A stretch of 64,000 bases of DNA from Chondrilla cf. caribensis (GCA_964020155.1 OZ026561.1:1489547-1553546), one strand, 5' to 3'; positions 23,967 through 36,243 are shown, counted from the stretch's first letter. Translations and numbers: made by a program. Notes: a model not told the origin generated them from the letters alone.

Positions 23967-24941
23967 GTGTGTATATATGGGGCAGAGATCTGGGGTTGTC
24001 ATCAGAAGTTAGATGGGTTGTACCAACTACAACTAAGGGCCCTGAGAATCTTCTTTGGCGTGGGTGTGCGCCACCCAAAGGTATCTCTGATGATAGAGGC
24101 TGATGCCTTTCCGGTGGTCTGGCTGGCGAGGATGAGATGTGTTGCTTTTTGGTTGAGGGTCATGACAAATCCAATGTTTGAAGGAAGGATTTTGAGGGCA
24201 GTAGCATTGGTAGCGGCTGATAGTGGTGGAGGATGGATGAAGAATCTGAAAAAATGCATGGGGTGCTTTGGTTGGAATGAAATTGGTGTTGACGAGGTAA
24301 AAGGACTGTCATATGGAGAAATTACAACAATGTTGCAGGCTTGTGCGAGAAGGAGGATGGAAGATGAATGGGATGATGAACTAGCCACAAAACCCAAGTT
24401 GGCCTTGTTGAGGCTATTAAAGGAGAGAGGTGGTGAGTCTCGGTGTTTAGATGTTGGTGACAAGGGCAAGAGAAGACTCATGATGATGATCGGAGGTGGG
24501 ACAGCCCCACTCAGGATTGAGTGTGGAAGATGGAGGGGGCTTGGGAGAGAGGAGAGAACATGTGGGGAATGTGATACAGGGAAGGTGGAAGATGTGCAAC
24601 ATTGGCTGCTGGAGTGCGAGAGATGGGAAGACGAACGGGCAGACCTATTTAAGTCACTGACAAGGGTATATCCAAATTTTGAATTATTGACCAATGATGA
24701 AAAGTTATTTATCATTTTAGACGAAGGATGTAAGCATCTTCCAATTCTCAAGATCATCTCAAAGATGTGGATTGCACGTTTTAACTGATTCCAGCCTGAA
24801 CGATGACTTATATAATGTTATGTACATGTGTTGATCTGATTTTTCTTTGTTGATATATTATGATATGTGCCTCATAGGACTGTCTGTCCTAGTGTTATGC
24901 TATGCACGTGGCACATTAATAATGATTGATTGATTGATATA
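23967..24941 (+). mobile_element. 5'-truncated LINE, C-terminal ORF fragment
   Basis: An open stretch of 273 codons (23967-24788) matches the C-terminal region after the reverse transcriptase of non-LTR retrotransposons: YGAEIWG, LRALRIFFGVGV, then a CCHC-type motif CGECDTGKVEDVQHWLLEC. The reverse transcriptase core is missing. A 3' UTR follows, ending in (tgat) repeats at about 24925-24941, a simple-repeat tail typical of several LINE clades. The 5' break falls in the minisatellite remnant. Clade not determined. Confidence 0.8.
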
Positions 24942-24956
24942 GGGTAAAGTGGGTTG

Positions 24957-25551
24957 TTCCTAATTTACGGACCGTCCACGCGGACCGTGGACTGATTATG
25001 CGGACGGTGGACGGAGTGTGCCAAAATCATCACTGCTTTCAGCGAAACTCTCCATTGCAGACGAATCTGCATACAGCTGAAATAACCGTGCTGTTTCATG
25101 AATAAATTTGCCTCTGCTTACCAGAAGGAGTTTTAAACAGATTACAGGCTCTTCGTTGACCGTGTTGCTGGCCTCATCGTCGCTTGTAGGCTGTTTATCC
25201 TATTATCCCTAGCATTTGCAATAGGAAAGGTTTTATCAGACTGATTCGAGTCATTTTGAATACAGTATTTTCCGAGACGTCCAGGTTGATACATCTCTTT
25301 ACTGATCTAACGCAAATGCATGCAGTTACATCGACAACAATACATTGGGAAACTATTCTGTTATGCGGGTAATTGCTAAACAATGTCTTAAATCCTGTCG
25401 AGAGAAATCGTCCGTCGTCCATACTTTAAATACTAAAGATATCTTCGTATCTGCAGGTCCGCATTTTAGTCACTTGTGGGCGCTAATTGGTGTCGCTATA
25501 CTAAAAGTACAGGTCCGTGGTCCGCGTGGACGGTCCGCATTTTAGGCACAA
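24957..25551. mobile_element. Nested inverted-repeat element
   Basis: Arms of about 34 bp are cctaatttacggaccgtcca (left) and the inverse around 25511-25551 (ggacggtccgcattttagg). The similarity continues outward into ggttgt. No coding capacity is seen. It lies inside the left half of the PHD-bearing transposon. Confidence 0.7.
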
Positions 25552-25794
25552 CCGGTAAAGCGGGGTAACTTGGAACACTTTTCATTGTACTTAATCTTAT
25601 TCTGCCAAACATTTACCAACTTTTGGTTAAAGTTTACCATACATGATGGTAGTATGAGGTAAAGTTACATTGATAGTTTCACGACTATTCGCATATCCCA
25701 GAGGAAGGATCAAAAAGTGAACAAGCGCAGATAAAACATGAGCTTATAATTTTTTTTTCAACAGAAACTTAGTTATTTTCAATAGCATTCTTGG

Positions 25795-25992
25795 TTGAGG
25801 ATAGCAGCAATCCCGTTTTCAACAACAAACTCGAAAATAGTCGTTCACGAGGGCCAAGAATGTGGCAATGAAGAAAAAGACACAGACAGGGTGGCTTGTG
25901 ATGAATGCCAGGGGTGGTATCATCTTGCATGTACTGACCTAGTTATGTTGCCCAGTCAAAGACAACGTTGGATCTGTTCCATTTGCTCTTGA
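25795..25992 (+). pseudogene. PHD-finger fragment of a transposase gene
   Basis: The translation contains a Cys4-His-Cys3 pattern: C near GQECGNEE, then VACDECQGWYHLACTD, then RWICSICS and stop. PHD fingers at the C-terminus of DDE transposases are known in several invertebrate pogo-like families, so this is probably the tail of a degenerated transposase rather than a host gene. No DDE core was found in frame. Confidence 0.6.
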
Positions 25993-26456
25993 ACGGCCTG
26001 CTCCACGCTGAGATGTACCCTTTGTGTTTTGGCTTTTTTAAACTGAGCTTTATGTATGACAGAGTATAGTATAGTCTTTTTTTACCATTTGAGTTCTTTT
26101 AAAGCATTATTGCATGCCCGGTCATCGTTTGGACCTCCTGTGATGGTTTCACGGCGAATTTCCAGTGTTCCAAGTTACCCCGACAGCCATTTTCCCACAC
26201 TTTACAAAGTTATTACAAAAACGATTCTGCTATCCGATGGAATGGTGCTATATTCAAATTTCGAACTGGTCATGAAGGGTGGATATTAACTTTAGGTGCA
26301 CGGTAACTTTCATGTAAATCCAGTGATTCATCGGAGTGCAAGTAGTGGAGCTATTGATATTAGGTGTCAAAAAGCGTTCCAAGTTACCCCGTTTTACCCT
26401 ATAGGTACTAGGAGTGTATACTAACCAAAAGTGTATACTAACCCAGTTACGTTCCA

Positions 26457-26889
26457 AGCAATACACATGGATTTTTCTGTGTGCCATGTCATGTAAAGTT
26501 GGTCCTGCTCCAGTTTAAGGAGTAGTGTACTGGGGTCCTCATCAGTACCTGTTGAGTACGATCTTGTCTCTGGAAGTATCAATTCGTGAAGGATTCAATT
26601 TTCGAAAAAAAGAAGAGAGACAAAAAATTTTATTAATCTATAATATTTTGTGAAGAGAGGCACAATTTGGGCCATAGAGGGGCTAGTTCCCCCCTTGTCC
26701 ACCTCCCCCCTCCGAAGCAAAATCTTGCATTTGTACTACAGTGAACACTGCAAGCTGCTTGGTGTTTCTTGACAAGATGTCTTCTGGGACATGCAGTGGA
26801 GCACTGTCAGAGTACTGTTTGTCACTACCCTTGGCAGTTCTACTGCTACTCTAGTATACAGTGAAGCCTTTATAACAGTCACCCTTGAA

Positions 26890-26941
<52 letters not shown>

Positions 26942-27278
26942 ACAAAATGCATGCAATCATAAACAGGCACACACACACACATATTAGCTTTCCTACAATA
27001 CAGTTACAAATACATTCATGGGTATTTTATACACACCTGACAGTTATGACCATCATGCTCCTTGAAAGCTAGGTCAATGTACAACTAATATAACATTACA
27101 CACATGCATAATGTATCATGTGAATGTATTTAGGGTCTATGATTTAATCAATACGTTATCTAAACTCAGATCTTCTAAATTCTCCTTGTTACAGGCATTC
27201 AACTGATCTGGAATCAACATGCCATGAGCATGAAAGACATCAGCACAAGAATAAACACAAAAAGCATAAAAACACTAG
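26457..27278 (+). pseudogene. SNRNP48 3'-end remnant, module S2
   Basis: A degraded exon 7 (26497-26600) whose acceptor changed from TAG to TAA, then exon 8/9 intron sequence, then a CA tract (about 26890-26940). After this the sequence jumps straight to the exon 11/12 intron and exon 12 (27195-27278). Exons 8-11 are deleted at the CA tract. Exon 12 has lost one A of the AAAAAA run, so the frame passes the normal stop. The same deletion is seen in S3 and S5. Confidence 0.82.
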
Positions 27279-28218
27279 ATCGATATCAGCTAGTTATAGC
27301 CGCCATGTTTGCTGGATCGATACTGTTTATTTATACTAATGTCATGACCTGATAACAATATAAATTCCGACATATTTGAACTAAAATGGCGTTACAGGCG
27401 GCTAAATGTAAGTTGAACAGAGCCATTACTACATGTTTACAGATGTCATAAGCGAGTTACAAAGTTTAATTTTCTTGTAATGTTTCTGTTATAGGTTCGT
27501 TTACCTCCAGAGGTGAACAGAATTCTCTATGTAAGGTGAGGTTATACGTTAATCATACGTTTTCCATATACGTACGTAGGTACGCTTTGTTCCCAACTGA
27601 GTAGTTCGTCCCAATAGTGAATACGTACTAATAATACAGTAGAATCTGAATACGTTAAACGTCTGGGGACACTGAAATACAGTAGTAGTTTAGTGAAGTC
27701 CAACCTTTGGGGGTAAATCCTTTTTATCAGAGATCAATATCTTTTTATACCCAAGATTGTTGGATCAAGCATACATATTATATGCATACCCATTTGACTT
27801 ACTCAGAAATTTGAGTATGTTTGACCATAGGATTTGACTTGAATGGACTCCTCTGCACATACTAGCTTCTTGTCTGTAACCTAATACACACACTTACCTG
27901 CAGGAACCTACCATATGAGATCACTGCTGAGAGATGTATGATATTTTTGGCAAATACGGAGCCATTCGGCAGATAAGACTGTGAGTCCTCAGTACATGTT
28001 TGTGTTTGTGTACCCTATGTGGGTAGAGTATATATAATACATATTGGTACATGTCCATGTGTGTTGGCACACGTATATGTATGTATGTACATACATACCT
28101 ACGTATGTTGGTACATATTGCCACATGTATACATGCATACATACGTATCCATACACATGGGTATGTACGTGTGTATTTTGGTACATATTGGCATGTTGAT
28201 ACATATTGACGTATGTAT

Positions 28219-28817
28219 GTAGCGTTGGGCGGTATCAAAAAATATCAGTTTTGGTATATTGCCAACATCATACCCGGTATTACTATGGTCATGGTGCACC
28301 GAATCTTAAGGTTATAGTTGGGCATTGAAATAATTGAATCCTTCATTTAATAACAATGAAATAGATAAACATAACTAACTAAATAAATAATCCACTACTT
28401 TGTCATCCTCGTTAACTCGGAGCGCAAAGACCTTCCAAATATCAGATTATTATTATTCTTATCGACGAGATGAAGTTCACTGCTCAAATCACCCGAGTCG
28501 CCCATTCACTGATCAACACTTGCAGCCGACGACGTCGCCATTTTGACAACATTCTCTAATTCTGTCTAACAATGTATCACTCCACACGTGCACACTTTTC
28601 GCACTGTAATCATGGCTGTCGCAGTGATAGTTTCATAGGATTCAGAACACATCATTTCAGGGTGAAATTTGATATCCCAGGAATATATCACTTAAATACC
28701 AGATAAACCTTGGAGAATACCACGATATCTCGGTATAGAAAAAAGTCAGCCGGTATCAGAACCATGTCCAAAAATACCATGGTATTACTATATATTCGGT
28801 ATACCGCCCAGCGCTAG
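28219..28817. mobile_element. hAT-like MITE in SF3B6 intron 3, S2 copy
   Basis: About 600 bp with ends TAGCGTTGGGCGGTAT and, read inverted, TAGCGCTGGGCGGTAT. GACGTATG occurs next to both ends, allowing for one tatg slippage unit at the left. The same insertion is present in S3 (39356-39954) and S5 (57713-58313), so it predates the duplication. Confidence 0.75.
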
Positions 28818-28968
28818 ACGTATGCATACATACATATCCATAAACATTTGCACATACGTATGTATTTTGGTACATATAGTTACATGTACATTTTCATGCA
28901 TACGTGGTACATATGTACATATGTATATGCTGGTATGTTATTGTCAATATTTTACACATAATTGTATG

Positions 28969-29163
28969 TACAGTTGAACCGAACTAACGCAAATTTCTTA
29001 GCACAAAAAATATTCCTAATGGTGGAACTTTGTCAAGTCCCTACATTGAATGCTAATGTATGTACGTATATACACATTATGTAAGTACTGTCAGCACAAA
29101 ATACTGTTAACGCAAATTTTGAAGTTGTCCATAGAATTTTGTGTGAAAGTGGTTCAATTGTAC
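28969..29163. mobile_element. Small TA-flanked MITE in SF3B6 intron 3
   Basis: Ends TACAGTTGAACC and GGTTCAATTGTA are inverse of each other, with AACGCAAATTT motifs inside. It is present at the same place in S3 (about 40107-40300) and S5 (about 58392-58582). Confidence 0.65.
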
Positions 29164-29454
29164 AATATTCTAGTCATTTTATTGATTCCTTTTCGTTATT
29201 TGCACGTCTCCTGTATTGCATGCTCGTTTTGTCCACGGATGTAGTGGGAATGCCTCAAACACCAAAGGTACTGCTTTTGTTGTCTACGAAGACATATTCG
29301 ATGCCAAGAATGCGTGTGAGCATTTATCAGGATTCAACATGGTGAGCAACTGAACCGAGACTTTGCCTGCGAATTTGTTTTGATTGAAAGATCACAAGAG
29401 AACACCAATAATAGTGATTAACATCGAGGAGCAAACATGATTCCAATCTAGTAG

Positions 29455-29975
29455 TACAGTCAGACCTCTTTACAACATCACCCTTGGTAGTGCTCCCATA
29501 CACTAGTATTCAGTCAGATCTCTTCACAGCATCACCCTTGGTAGTGCTCCCATTCACTAGTATACAGTCAGACCTCTTTACAGTATCACCCTTGGTAGTG
29601 CTCCCATTCACTAGTATACAGTCAGACCTCTTTACAACATCACCCTTGGTAGTGCTCCCATACACTAGTATACAGTCAGACCTCTTTACAGTATCACCCT
29701 TGGTAGTGCTCCCATTCACTAGTATACAGTCAGACCTCTTTACAACATCACCCTTGGTAGTGCTCCCATACACTAGTATTCAGTCAGATCTCTTCACAGC
29801 ATCACCCTTGGTAGTGCTCCCATTCACTAGTATACAGTCAGACCTCTTTACAACACCACCCTTGGTAGTGCTCCCATTCACTAGTATACAGTCAAACCTC
29901 TTTACAACACCACACTTGGTAGTGCTCCCATACACTAGCATACAGTCAGACCTCTTTACAACATCATTTACGTCC
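29455..29975. repeat. 54-bp minisatellite at the S2/T2 fusion point
   Basis: About nine to ten copies of a 54-bp unit (cagtcagacctctttacaac atcacccttggtagtgctcc ...). The unit is a multiple of three, so it stays open as an 18-residue repeat. The intact SF3B6 intron 4 has only about four copies (58920-59142). The array runs directly into the middle of SNRNP48 exon 7. Confidence 0.92.
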
Positions 29976-31399
29976 TCCCCAGTACCTGTAGAGTACGATC
30001 TTGTCTCCAGAAGTGTCAACGCGAGAAGGATCATGTACGACAATGTCATAGCGGTGAGTGTGGGACCAAGCTATCACAACCCACCCAGCAATCCTCACGA
30101 TCACGTATGCATATACAGGCCTTCATTGACAAGAATAATCCTGAGGTGGGGAGAGAGGGCAGAATTGAAATTTTGAAAAAGAAAGGGGACAAAATTATAT
30201 TCAACGAAAATATCATTGAATAATATTTTACAATTTGGGCAAGGGGAGGCTAAGGCCTTTCTTGTCCCCCACTGCCTCCTCTTGCATTTGTACTACAGTG
30301 AACACTGTAAGCTGCTTGGTGATTCTTGAGAGAATGTCTTCTGGGGCATGCAGTGGAGTACAGGCATGTAGAGTACTGTTTGTCACTACCCTTGGCAGTT
30401 CTACTGCTACTCTAGCATACAGTGAAGCCTTTATAACAGTCACACGCACACACGCACACACGCACCACAGGAGGAAATTATCAGTTTCATTTAGAATACA
30501 CTATGGACACTGGAATAGACTATTCCTTCTATACAAGAGTTCACTGGTGCTTCATGTTCATTGCACTGAATGGTATTTTCTTCCTGTGCATAATACACGT
30601 ACAGACTCACACACAAATACACATACAAACTAATACACACACACAGACCATCTACATGCATACGTGTACACATCTACAATCATTCCTTTAGGCTACTAAA
30701 CCATACACAATTGCTCAAGGATATGGCATTTCTGATGAAGATCTGGTTCGCAATGACTACAAAACTGAAGGTTAATAGTCTTCAATACACGTATATACAT
30801 ATAAGTACACAAGCACACGCATGCACACACCCACACATACAAATACACACACATATACGCACGCATACACACACGCACACACACAAACACACATAACACA
30901 CACAGGTTCAAACATATATACCCTATACGTACGTACATACTGCACAAACATGACCATATTTCCTATGAAATATTCACAGCCAAGAGGCTAAAATATGAAC
31001 AAGATATTTCAGATGCGAAATCCATATATGAAAAACTTGCTGAAGAGAGAGATCGGAGGAGAAGACGTCAAAAGTACAGAGCAAAGAATATAGCCAGTAA
31101 ATTGAACACTTGTCTACAGTGAATCCTCGTTAATCTGCCACCGTTTTATCCATCAAACCTTCAATCTGCCACAATTTCCCAATACCTATTATAATAATAA
31201 GATACAATCGCTAATGAATATCCAGTTTATCCTCGATTTTTAAGAAATGAATTGTGATGATTACCGAGAATTCACTGTATGTGTATGTTTGTACATTCAT
31301 GCTTGTACGTGTATGCAATTTGGGAAGACTGAATTGATATCATATCATGTGCACATAGGTACATATTATGTTCATTTGGTTCAAGTGTATATGCAGTAT

Positions 31400-31880
31400 A
31401 GAGGTTATGCGCTTGACGTCAGGTATATTCAGTTGAAGATTTCTGGTGCCTCTGATCGAAAAAAGGCTCTTCCCGGCGATCTATTGACAAATCTAGCATT
31501 ACGGGACGGTTAAAAAAGAGTTCGGAGCAGAAATAATAAATGTGTTGGATCAAGGTATAATGGTTACAATATGTAACCTATCTGCATACCTACTACTATT
31601 AACCACTCTATAAGTGGCCGCGCTCTTTTTGAGCTTGGGTAGGCACTGTCTTTGTCAGTTTTTTGTTGCTGTTAGTCGGTCATAAACTCGAGGAACTCCA
31701 TTTCAAGTCATTCGTGCCTGTAAGTCCAATTTTCACCTCATAGTAGCTTTTAAAATGCCTGAAATGAGTTTACTCCGTTGATACAATCATTAAATTCGCC
31801 ATTCTCTATTCAAGTGTGTACTTGCTTGCCACTCAATGACGTATGATGACGTCAAATCGTGACGTAAGTGCATAACCTCT
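31400..31880. mobile_element. Non-autonomous element private to T2
   Basis: Inverted ends AGAGGTTATGC and GCATAACCTCT, each near a TGACGTCA-like motif. The insertion interrupts sequence that is continuous in T1, T3 and T4 (gcagtatac...tacatctgatg), so it arrived after the duplication. Confidence 0.75.
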
Positions 31881-31964
31881 ACAAATAATACATCTGATGC
31901 AATACAAATATTGTATTTCACATGCATCAGAGTACTTGGATAAACTTATAAATAAGAGTGGAAC

Positions 31965-32310
31965 CTGTCTTCAAGATCAACTTGCCCTAAGTGTCCATTA
32001 TGGGACTATCCACCATATGAATTCAACAAACCACCTCTGTATGAAGACCACCTGTCTACAAAGGCCACCTTTTCCCAGTCCGTTAGGTGACCATTATAGA
32101 CATTTTCCACTGCACACTAAGGTGCCTCTACAGTACATAAAGACCACCTGTCTATAGAGGCCACCTTTTCCCGGTCTATTAGGTAACCATTATAGACAGG
32201 TTCCACTGCACACTAAGGTGCCTCTACAGTATATAAAGACCACCTGTCTATAGAGGCCATCCTTTCCTGGTCCCTTCAGGTGGCCTTTATAATATACAGG
32301 TTCATTCGGT
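31965..32310. repeat. Tandem foldback MITE units, T2 copy
   Basis: About three units of the 96-bp class (caccttttcccggtc, gtgcctctacagtatataaa). It lies in the intron before exon 11. Confidence 0.75.
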
Positions 32311-32715
32311 GTACTTTGTAATCCTCGTAGAATCATTATCGCCACTCTGGATTATCATGTCATTCTTGATCTACACTAGATATATAAGGCTATCATAGAG
32401 AAGAGGATGGCTGAATGTGGTGCTATAGAGGAAAGTGAGCACCTCGGTGGTCACCACAGTGACAAGGATTGCCAACTGAAGAGTGTTCCATCTGGATCAT
32501 CAAGATATGATGGTGATAGTAGACTCAGTGAGACTGGGAAATTGGAGCATCACCAACAACACATAATTGGCAATGACGATAGCACTGTCAAAGACCACAG
32601 TGGAAGAAAAAGGTACAGGACGACAGATGAGAGGGGGCGGAATCAATCGAGATCAAAAACAAGTGACAGAGATGATGATGAATACAAGAGAAGAAAAGAG
32701 TCGAGGTTTGTCTGG

Positions 32716-32717
<2 letters not shown>

Positions 32718-32774
<57 letters not shown>

Positions 32775-32790
32775 GTGTGTTGTGTGTGGA
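32718..32790. repeat. TG microsatellite after SNRNP48 exon 11, T2
   Basis: A (TG)n tract just inside the exon 11 donor. Matching tracts are at about 18797-18856 (T1) and 43506-43540 (T3). Confidence 0.9.
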
Positions 32791-33932
32791 CGTGTGTGTG
32801 CACATATAAATAAACATGCACTTTTTGAGCATACTGGCATGTTAATTTACTCATACTTTTCAGCTTTTCTATGACACACAATTGGAAATACATTCATGGG
32901 TATTTTATACACATCATGTTTCTTGTAAGCTAGCTCAGTGTACAACTACACTACACACATACATAATGTATCATGTGAATGTATCTAATCAATACGTTAT
33001 CTAATCTCAGATCTTCTAAATTCTTCTTGTTACAGGCATTCAACTGATCTGGAATCAACATGCCATGAGCATGAAAGACATCGGCACAAGAATAAACACA
33101 AGAAGCATAAAAAACACTAGATCGATATCAGCTAGTTATAGCTGCCATGTTTGCTGGATGCTATTTATTTATACCAATATCAGCAATAGTCCAACAACCA
33201 ACACGACAGACTCGTGTTTTCTTACGGTATGCTGGAGGTGACAAGTGAAAAGTTTGTAGGTACTCACATTATCAGCCCAGTTGCGGTTGGTTATATGTGA
33301 TAGACTAAGTATACCAGTTGAGAGGAAAATTTACTTTCAAGGTTGTGGAATTCAAAATAGAGCAAGTAGAACTTGTAGTAAGATTGCAGGAGGTGGCCAC
33401 AAGGTTGTATATAGAAGTTCGCATTATCTTAAAGTTATCATAAGCTAGGCTGTTGGAAGTGACTACAAGGTTGTAGAAACTCCTATTATGAACAAGTGGA
33501 AGTTGTTAGACATGTAGTGTTGGCTATGAAGTGATCTTCCATCTGCTGTCCCACGGTCACCTACTGGCCAATGGGATAACCATTAGGTATACGTAGCCAA
33601 TCACTGTAATAGTCATCATTGAGTTTGTATTGTTAACGTTTGGGGCCGGCTGAAGAAGCCCGTAAAGGGTGAAACGTTGCACAGTGGATCCGGAATGATT
33701 GTGAAAACAACTGTTGAATTCCATTCTCTCATATAAATCTAATGTTATTGGTTAAATTTTGATTTCATTGCTATTCAAATTGTATGCATGCTTTTCTAGA
33801 TCAGTAATACATTTGAATAAATTTCATATTAATATAGACATTTTTCAACTTCAACACTACAGGCTTAGGATACTTGCCAACCAAAATATTGAACTCAAAT
33901 TAAAAATGTGATATTCTATAAATCAGTCCATG

Positions 33933-35183
33933 CTATGTGATAAAGCAGTGTGTTGGGAACCTGTATACAACCAGCGTGTAAGAAACACTTGCTAAGCAAG
34001 GAGCATCCTCGGTTATGTTAAAATTTTTGTACACCAGCACAGTTAATATGCTTTGGTCGTACCTGAAACAGCCTATATTTGGTATCTCTTCGGGATATGG
34101 ACCTCCGTCTGGTGGAAATAACCCTCTCTTTTTGCAAAACACTGTGGAATTTGGAGGATGGATGCAATCTTTGTCAAGGGAACACTGTACATACTCATCA
34201 TAGAGATTATGATGCAAGAAAGAGCAGTTACGAGAAAGGTGAAAACCTCCTTGAACTTGGGACTTTCTGCTCATCTCACGACGAGTAACTCCAAATCTTT
34301 TGTAGGTACTGTCATAAGTATAGGCAGCATCGTAAAAATATTTTAGTATTTCAGCTCTGAAAGGGAAAACTTGTAGGTCCTGGAGTAATTTATCTGTCAA
34401 TGGTGCTCTGAATCGGACACTTGCATCCATCCAGAAAACAATCTCGTATTCATGTAATGCATTGTAAATTCCCAATGCTTTCCAAGCATAATTCGTCACC
34501 GTTTTTACATGAGGTGGATACTTTTCGAAAGGAAACTTCACCACTTTTACGTTGCGTAAGCTGTTAAGTTGTCTCACCTCTTCATCTTCTAGGCCCAGGT
34601 TGAGGACAATTATAGTTGTATCTGGGTGGAAGATTTGAGCAGAAGCTATTCCATCTTGTACTTCAGAATGGTGATCTGATGATATTCCTGTCACAATCAC
34701 CATTTTACAGGCCATGAAATCGATACAGGTGCACAGATCACCAAGAGGTGCCTTGTTCCCTAGAGTGGTTTCATTCACCTGTCCACAAAGCTCTTCTAGA
34801 GACTTGTCTCTTCCATATTCACAGCAGGGCTCCTTGTTGAAATAAACATAAGGATTTGATAATGAAAAACTGCAGTTCTTATTGACAGTAGCTGTTACAT
34901 TCCTAAAGAATTTCTGATCTGACGTAGGATTAAATTGCTGTTCTTTTATTTCATCTTTGGCAGGGGTTCCTGGAGCAGAACTAGATGTATGTGGATGATT
35001 CGAATCTTCCTGCTGGGCAGTTTCCACTTTGGAAAGATCGACAATTGCAGTATCAACTGTGAGTACTTGTTTGTATACAAACCTTGAGACTATAAACATC
35101 ACAGCTATCATCAAGAAAATTTTTGGGTACCGAGTACGCCTACGAGGGGTGCAATATCGGACAATGTTCCTAATAGAAGCCAT
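33933..35183 (-). CDS. DUF1647-like glycosyltransferase, copy 2
   Basis: Intronless, 416 residues from MASIRN at 35183; an in-frame ATG 21 bp further up exists only in this copy and is less likely the start. Architecture matches copy 1: anchor near residues 19-40 (IFLMIAVMFIVSRFVYKQ), CCEYGR, VTGISSDHHSEVQDGIA, FWMDASVR, GGFHLSRNC, GCFRYDQS. It ends at CFIT. Reading frame and motifs are all intact, so it may be a functional Golgi protein. It is much closer to copies 3 and 4 than to copy 1. Confidence 0.8.
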   Translation of the reverse strand: MASIRNIVRYCTPRRRTRYPKIFLMIAVMFIVSRFVYKQVLTVDTAIVDLSKVETAQQEDSNHPHTSSSAPGTPAKDEIKEQQFNPTSDQKFFRNVTATVNKNCSFSLSNPYVYFNKEPCCEYGRDKSLEELCGQVNETTLGNKAPLGDLCTCIDFMACKMVIVTGISSDHHSEVQDGIASAQIFHPDTTIIVLNLGLEDEEVRQLNSLRNVKVVKFPFEKYPPHVKTVTNYAWKALGIYNALHEYEIVFWMDASVRFRAPLTDKLLQDLQVFPFRAEILKYFYDAAYTYDSTYKRFGVTRREMSRKSQVQGGFHLSRNCSFLHHNLYDEYVQCSLDKDCIHPPNSTVFCKKRGLFPPDGGPYPEEIPNIGCFRYDQSILTVLVYKNFNITEDAPCLASVSYTLVVYRFPTHCFIT

Positions 35184-36061
35184 TCTATATACCTTGATTT
35201 TCACACTGTGGTTACGTATATAGGAGGTGTATCACACCATTCTCCATTTATGGGCTATGTCACTATTTTTAACCTCTGAGTCATGTCTCCTTATGTGCAG
35301 ACATCCCTCCCAATGAATATCATTTAATGCCATATGAATATCATTAATAATCCATACTATAAATTTCATTATTATACTGGTATTATTTTGCTAACATGAC
35401 ATTGTGCAAGTATAGACATCTGCAGGGTTCATCACTTGGCCATGACGAATAAGGACAGCCATTTCCCCACACCTGGGGAGCGGTCCTGAAGAACAGAGAA
35501 TGTAAGTATAACACCCTTACCAATGTCTGTCTGTAGTTAATCCATACTATGAATTTCATTATTTATACTTTTATCAAATTTTGTTAATATGACATCATAG
35601 ACAAGCCATTGTCAGGGTTCTTCACTTGGCCATGAGGAATAGTTTTCACCCTTGATATAGGGATCAATTGGATCCACTAGCTTGCTACAGATTGGTAAGA
35701 TTGTCAGGTTGGGAGGCCACAGATGTGGTATCTGGCTGGACTGTACGTGTATTTCTTTCCATAATGCCTACATATATTACAGCATAATATATTTACATAC
35801 ATAGTTAAAATAGATGCCTCTCAACGTCAATGGTGACAATGGTATGTATGGTTTAGGTCAGTCCATATTCCTGGATCATCTGTTCTGAAACTCAATGGTC
35901 ATAAGGTGAGAGGCACATACACTCACTTATTGTACATCGACACACACTCACTTTTGTAATACGTTTAAACACATGCATGTACACACGTACATACTTACAA
36001 TATTGTAGCAAACTCTCCCATATTCTGTGTATATCTCATTCCACTCCATGAGATCATACAG
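35184..36061. other. Spacer with LINE-derived scraps
   Basis: Two short stretches (about 35390-35450 and 35560-35640) resemble each other and the sequence encoding NPDDGLS.. at the 5' edge of the LINE fragment in T3. A possible small exon (VHIPGSSVLKLNG then a GTGAGA donor) lies near 35855-35905. Otherwise no gene is seen. Confidence 0.45.
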
Positions 36062-36243
36062 ATATCTGGTTTTATAAAATGTGTCGACAGTGCGAGTAAC
36101 TGCCAGGAGCACCTGAAGAGTCTGGGACTCATAGCCATATGCTGTCCGATGGAGTCAATGTCTATTGCGAACGTAGCCTTTGAGAGAAGCAGCTTCACTG
36201 CAACTACAACTTTAGACCTAATATTTACCACAGTGGAGTCAAG
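36062..36243 (+). pseudogene. Lone bHLH-PAS-like exon, T2
   Basis: A 182-nt open stretch with acceptor atacag and donor GTGTGA encodes ISGFIKCVDS..., LKSLGLIAICCPMESMSI and FTATTTLDLIFTTVESR. This resembles the region between the PAS domains and the start of PAS-B in SIM/HIF-type bHLH-PAS factors (pattern GYLK...GLVA......F..R.SLDLKLIF.D.R). No other PAS exon is found nearby, so I call it a gene fragment carried in the array. Confidence 0.55.

Larger units (their letters stand above)
24940..26402. mobile_element. DNA transposon with PHD-finger remnant
   Basis: It is bounded by inverted ends TATAGGGTAAAGTGGG (left) and, read inverted, TATAGGGTAAAACGGGGTAA (right), with TA flanks. It holds a PHD-finger coding remnant at 25795-25992 and a second nested inverted-repeat element at about 24957-25551. 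It sits between T1 and S2, so it inserted at a module junction. Confidence 0.72.
27386..29341 (+). pseudogene. SF3B6: SF3B6 truncated copy, module S2
   Basis: Exon equivalents are 27386-about 27405, 27495-27535, 27904-27980 and 29245-29341. Lesions: 8 bp lost at the end of exon 1 (AAGAGCGA in the other copies); one base lost in exon 3 (gctgagagatg instead of gctgaggagatg), a frameshift; exon 4 cut after GGATTCAAC so the [11 protein letters not shown] segment is missing; exon 5 absent. Splice sites are mostly preserved, so transcription is possible. The exon 3 and exon 4 lesions are shared with the S3 copy. Confidence 0.9.
29976..33120 (+). pseudogene. SNRNP48 exons 7-12, module T2
   Basis: Exon 7 lacks its 5' third (replaced by the minisatellite junction). 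Exon 8 is at 30119-30145, exon 9 at 30692-30770. Exon 10 starts at 30980, but its last bases, its donor and some intron are deleted near 31100 (ccagtaa joined to attgaacac). Exon 11 begins near 32390 and exon 12 is 33036-33120. No promoter-side exons exist, so this is a fragment. The exon 10 deletion is private to T2. Confidence 0.85.

Noticed and set aside
24002..24757. 251-codon frame opposite the LINE fragment
   Set aside because: It is the antisense shadow of the recognisable LINE C-terminal frame and contains no motif of its own.
29484..30176. 230-codon frame of an 18-residue repeat
   Set aside because: It is the translation of the 54-bp minisatellite that runs into SNRNP48 exon 7. In the intact SF3B6 gene the same repeat is clearly intronic.
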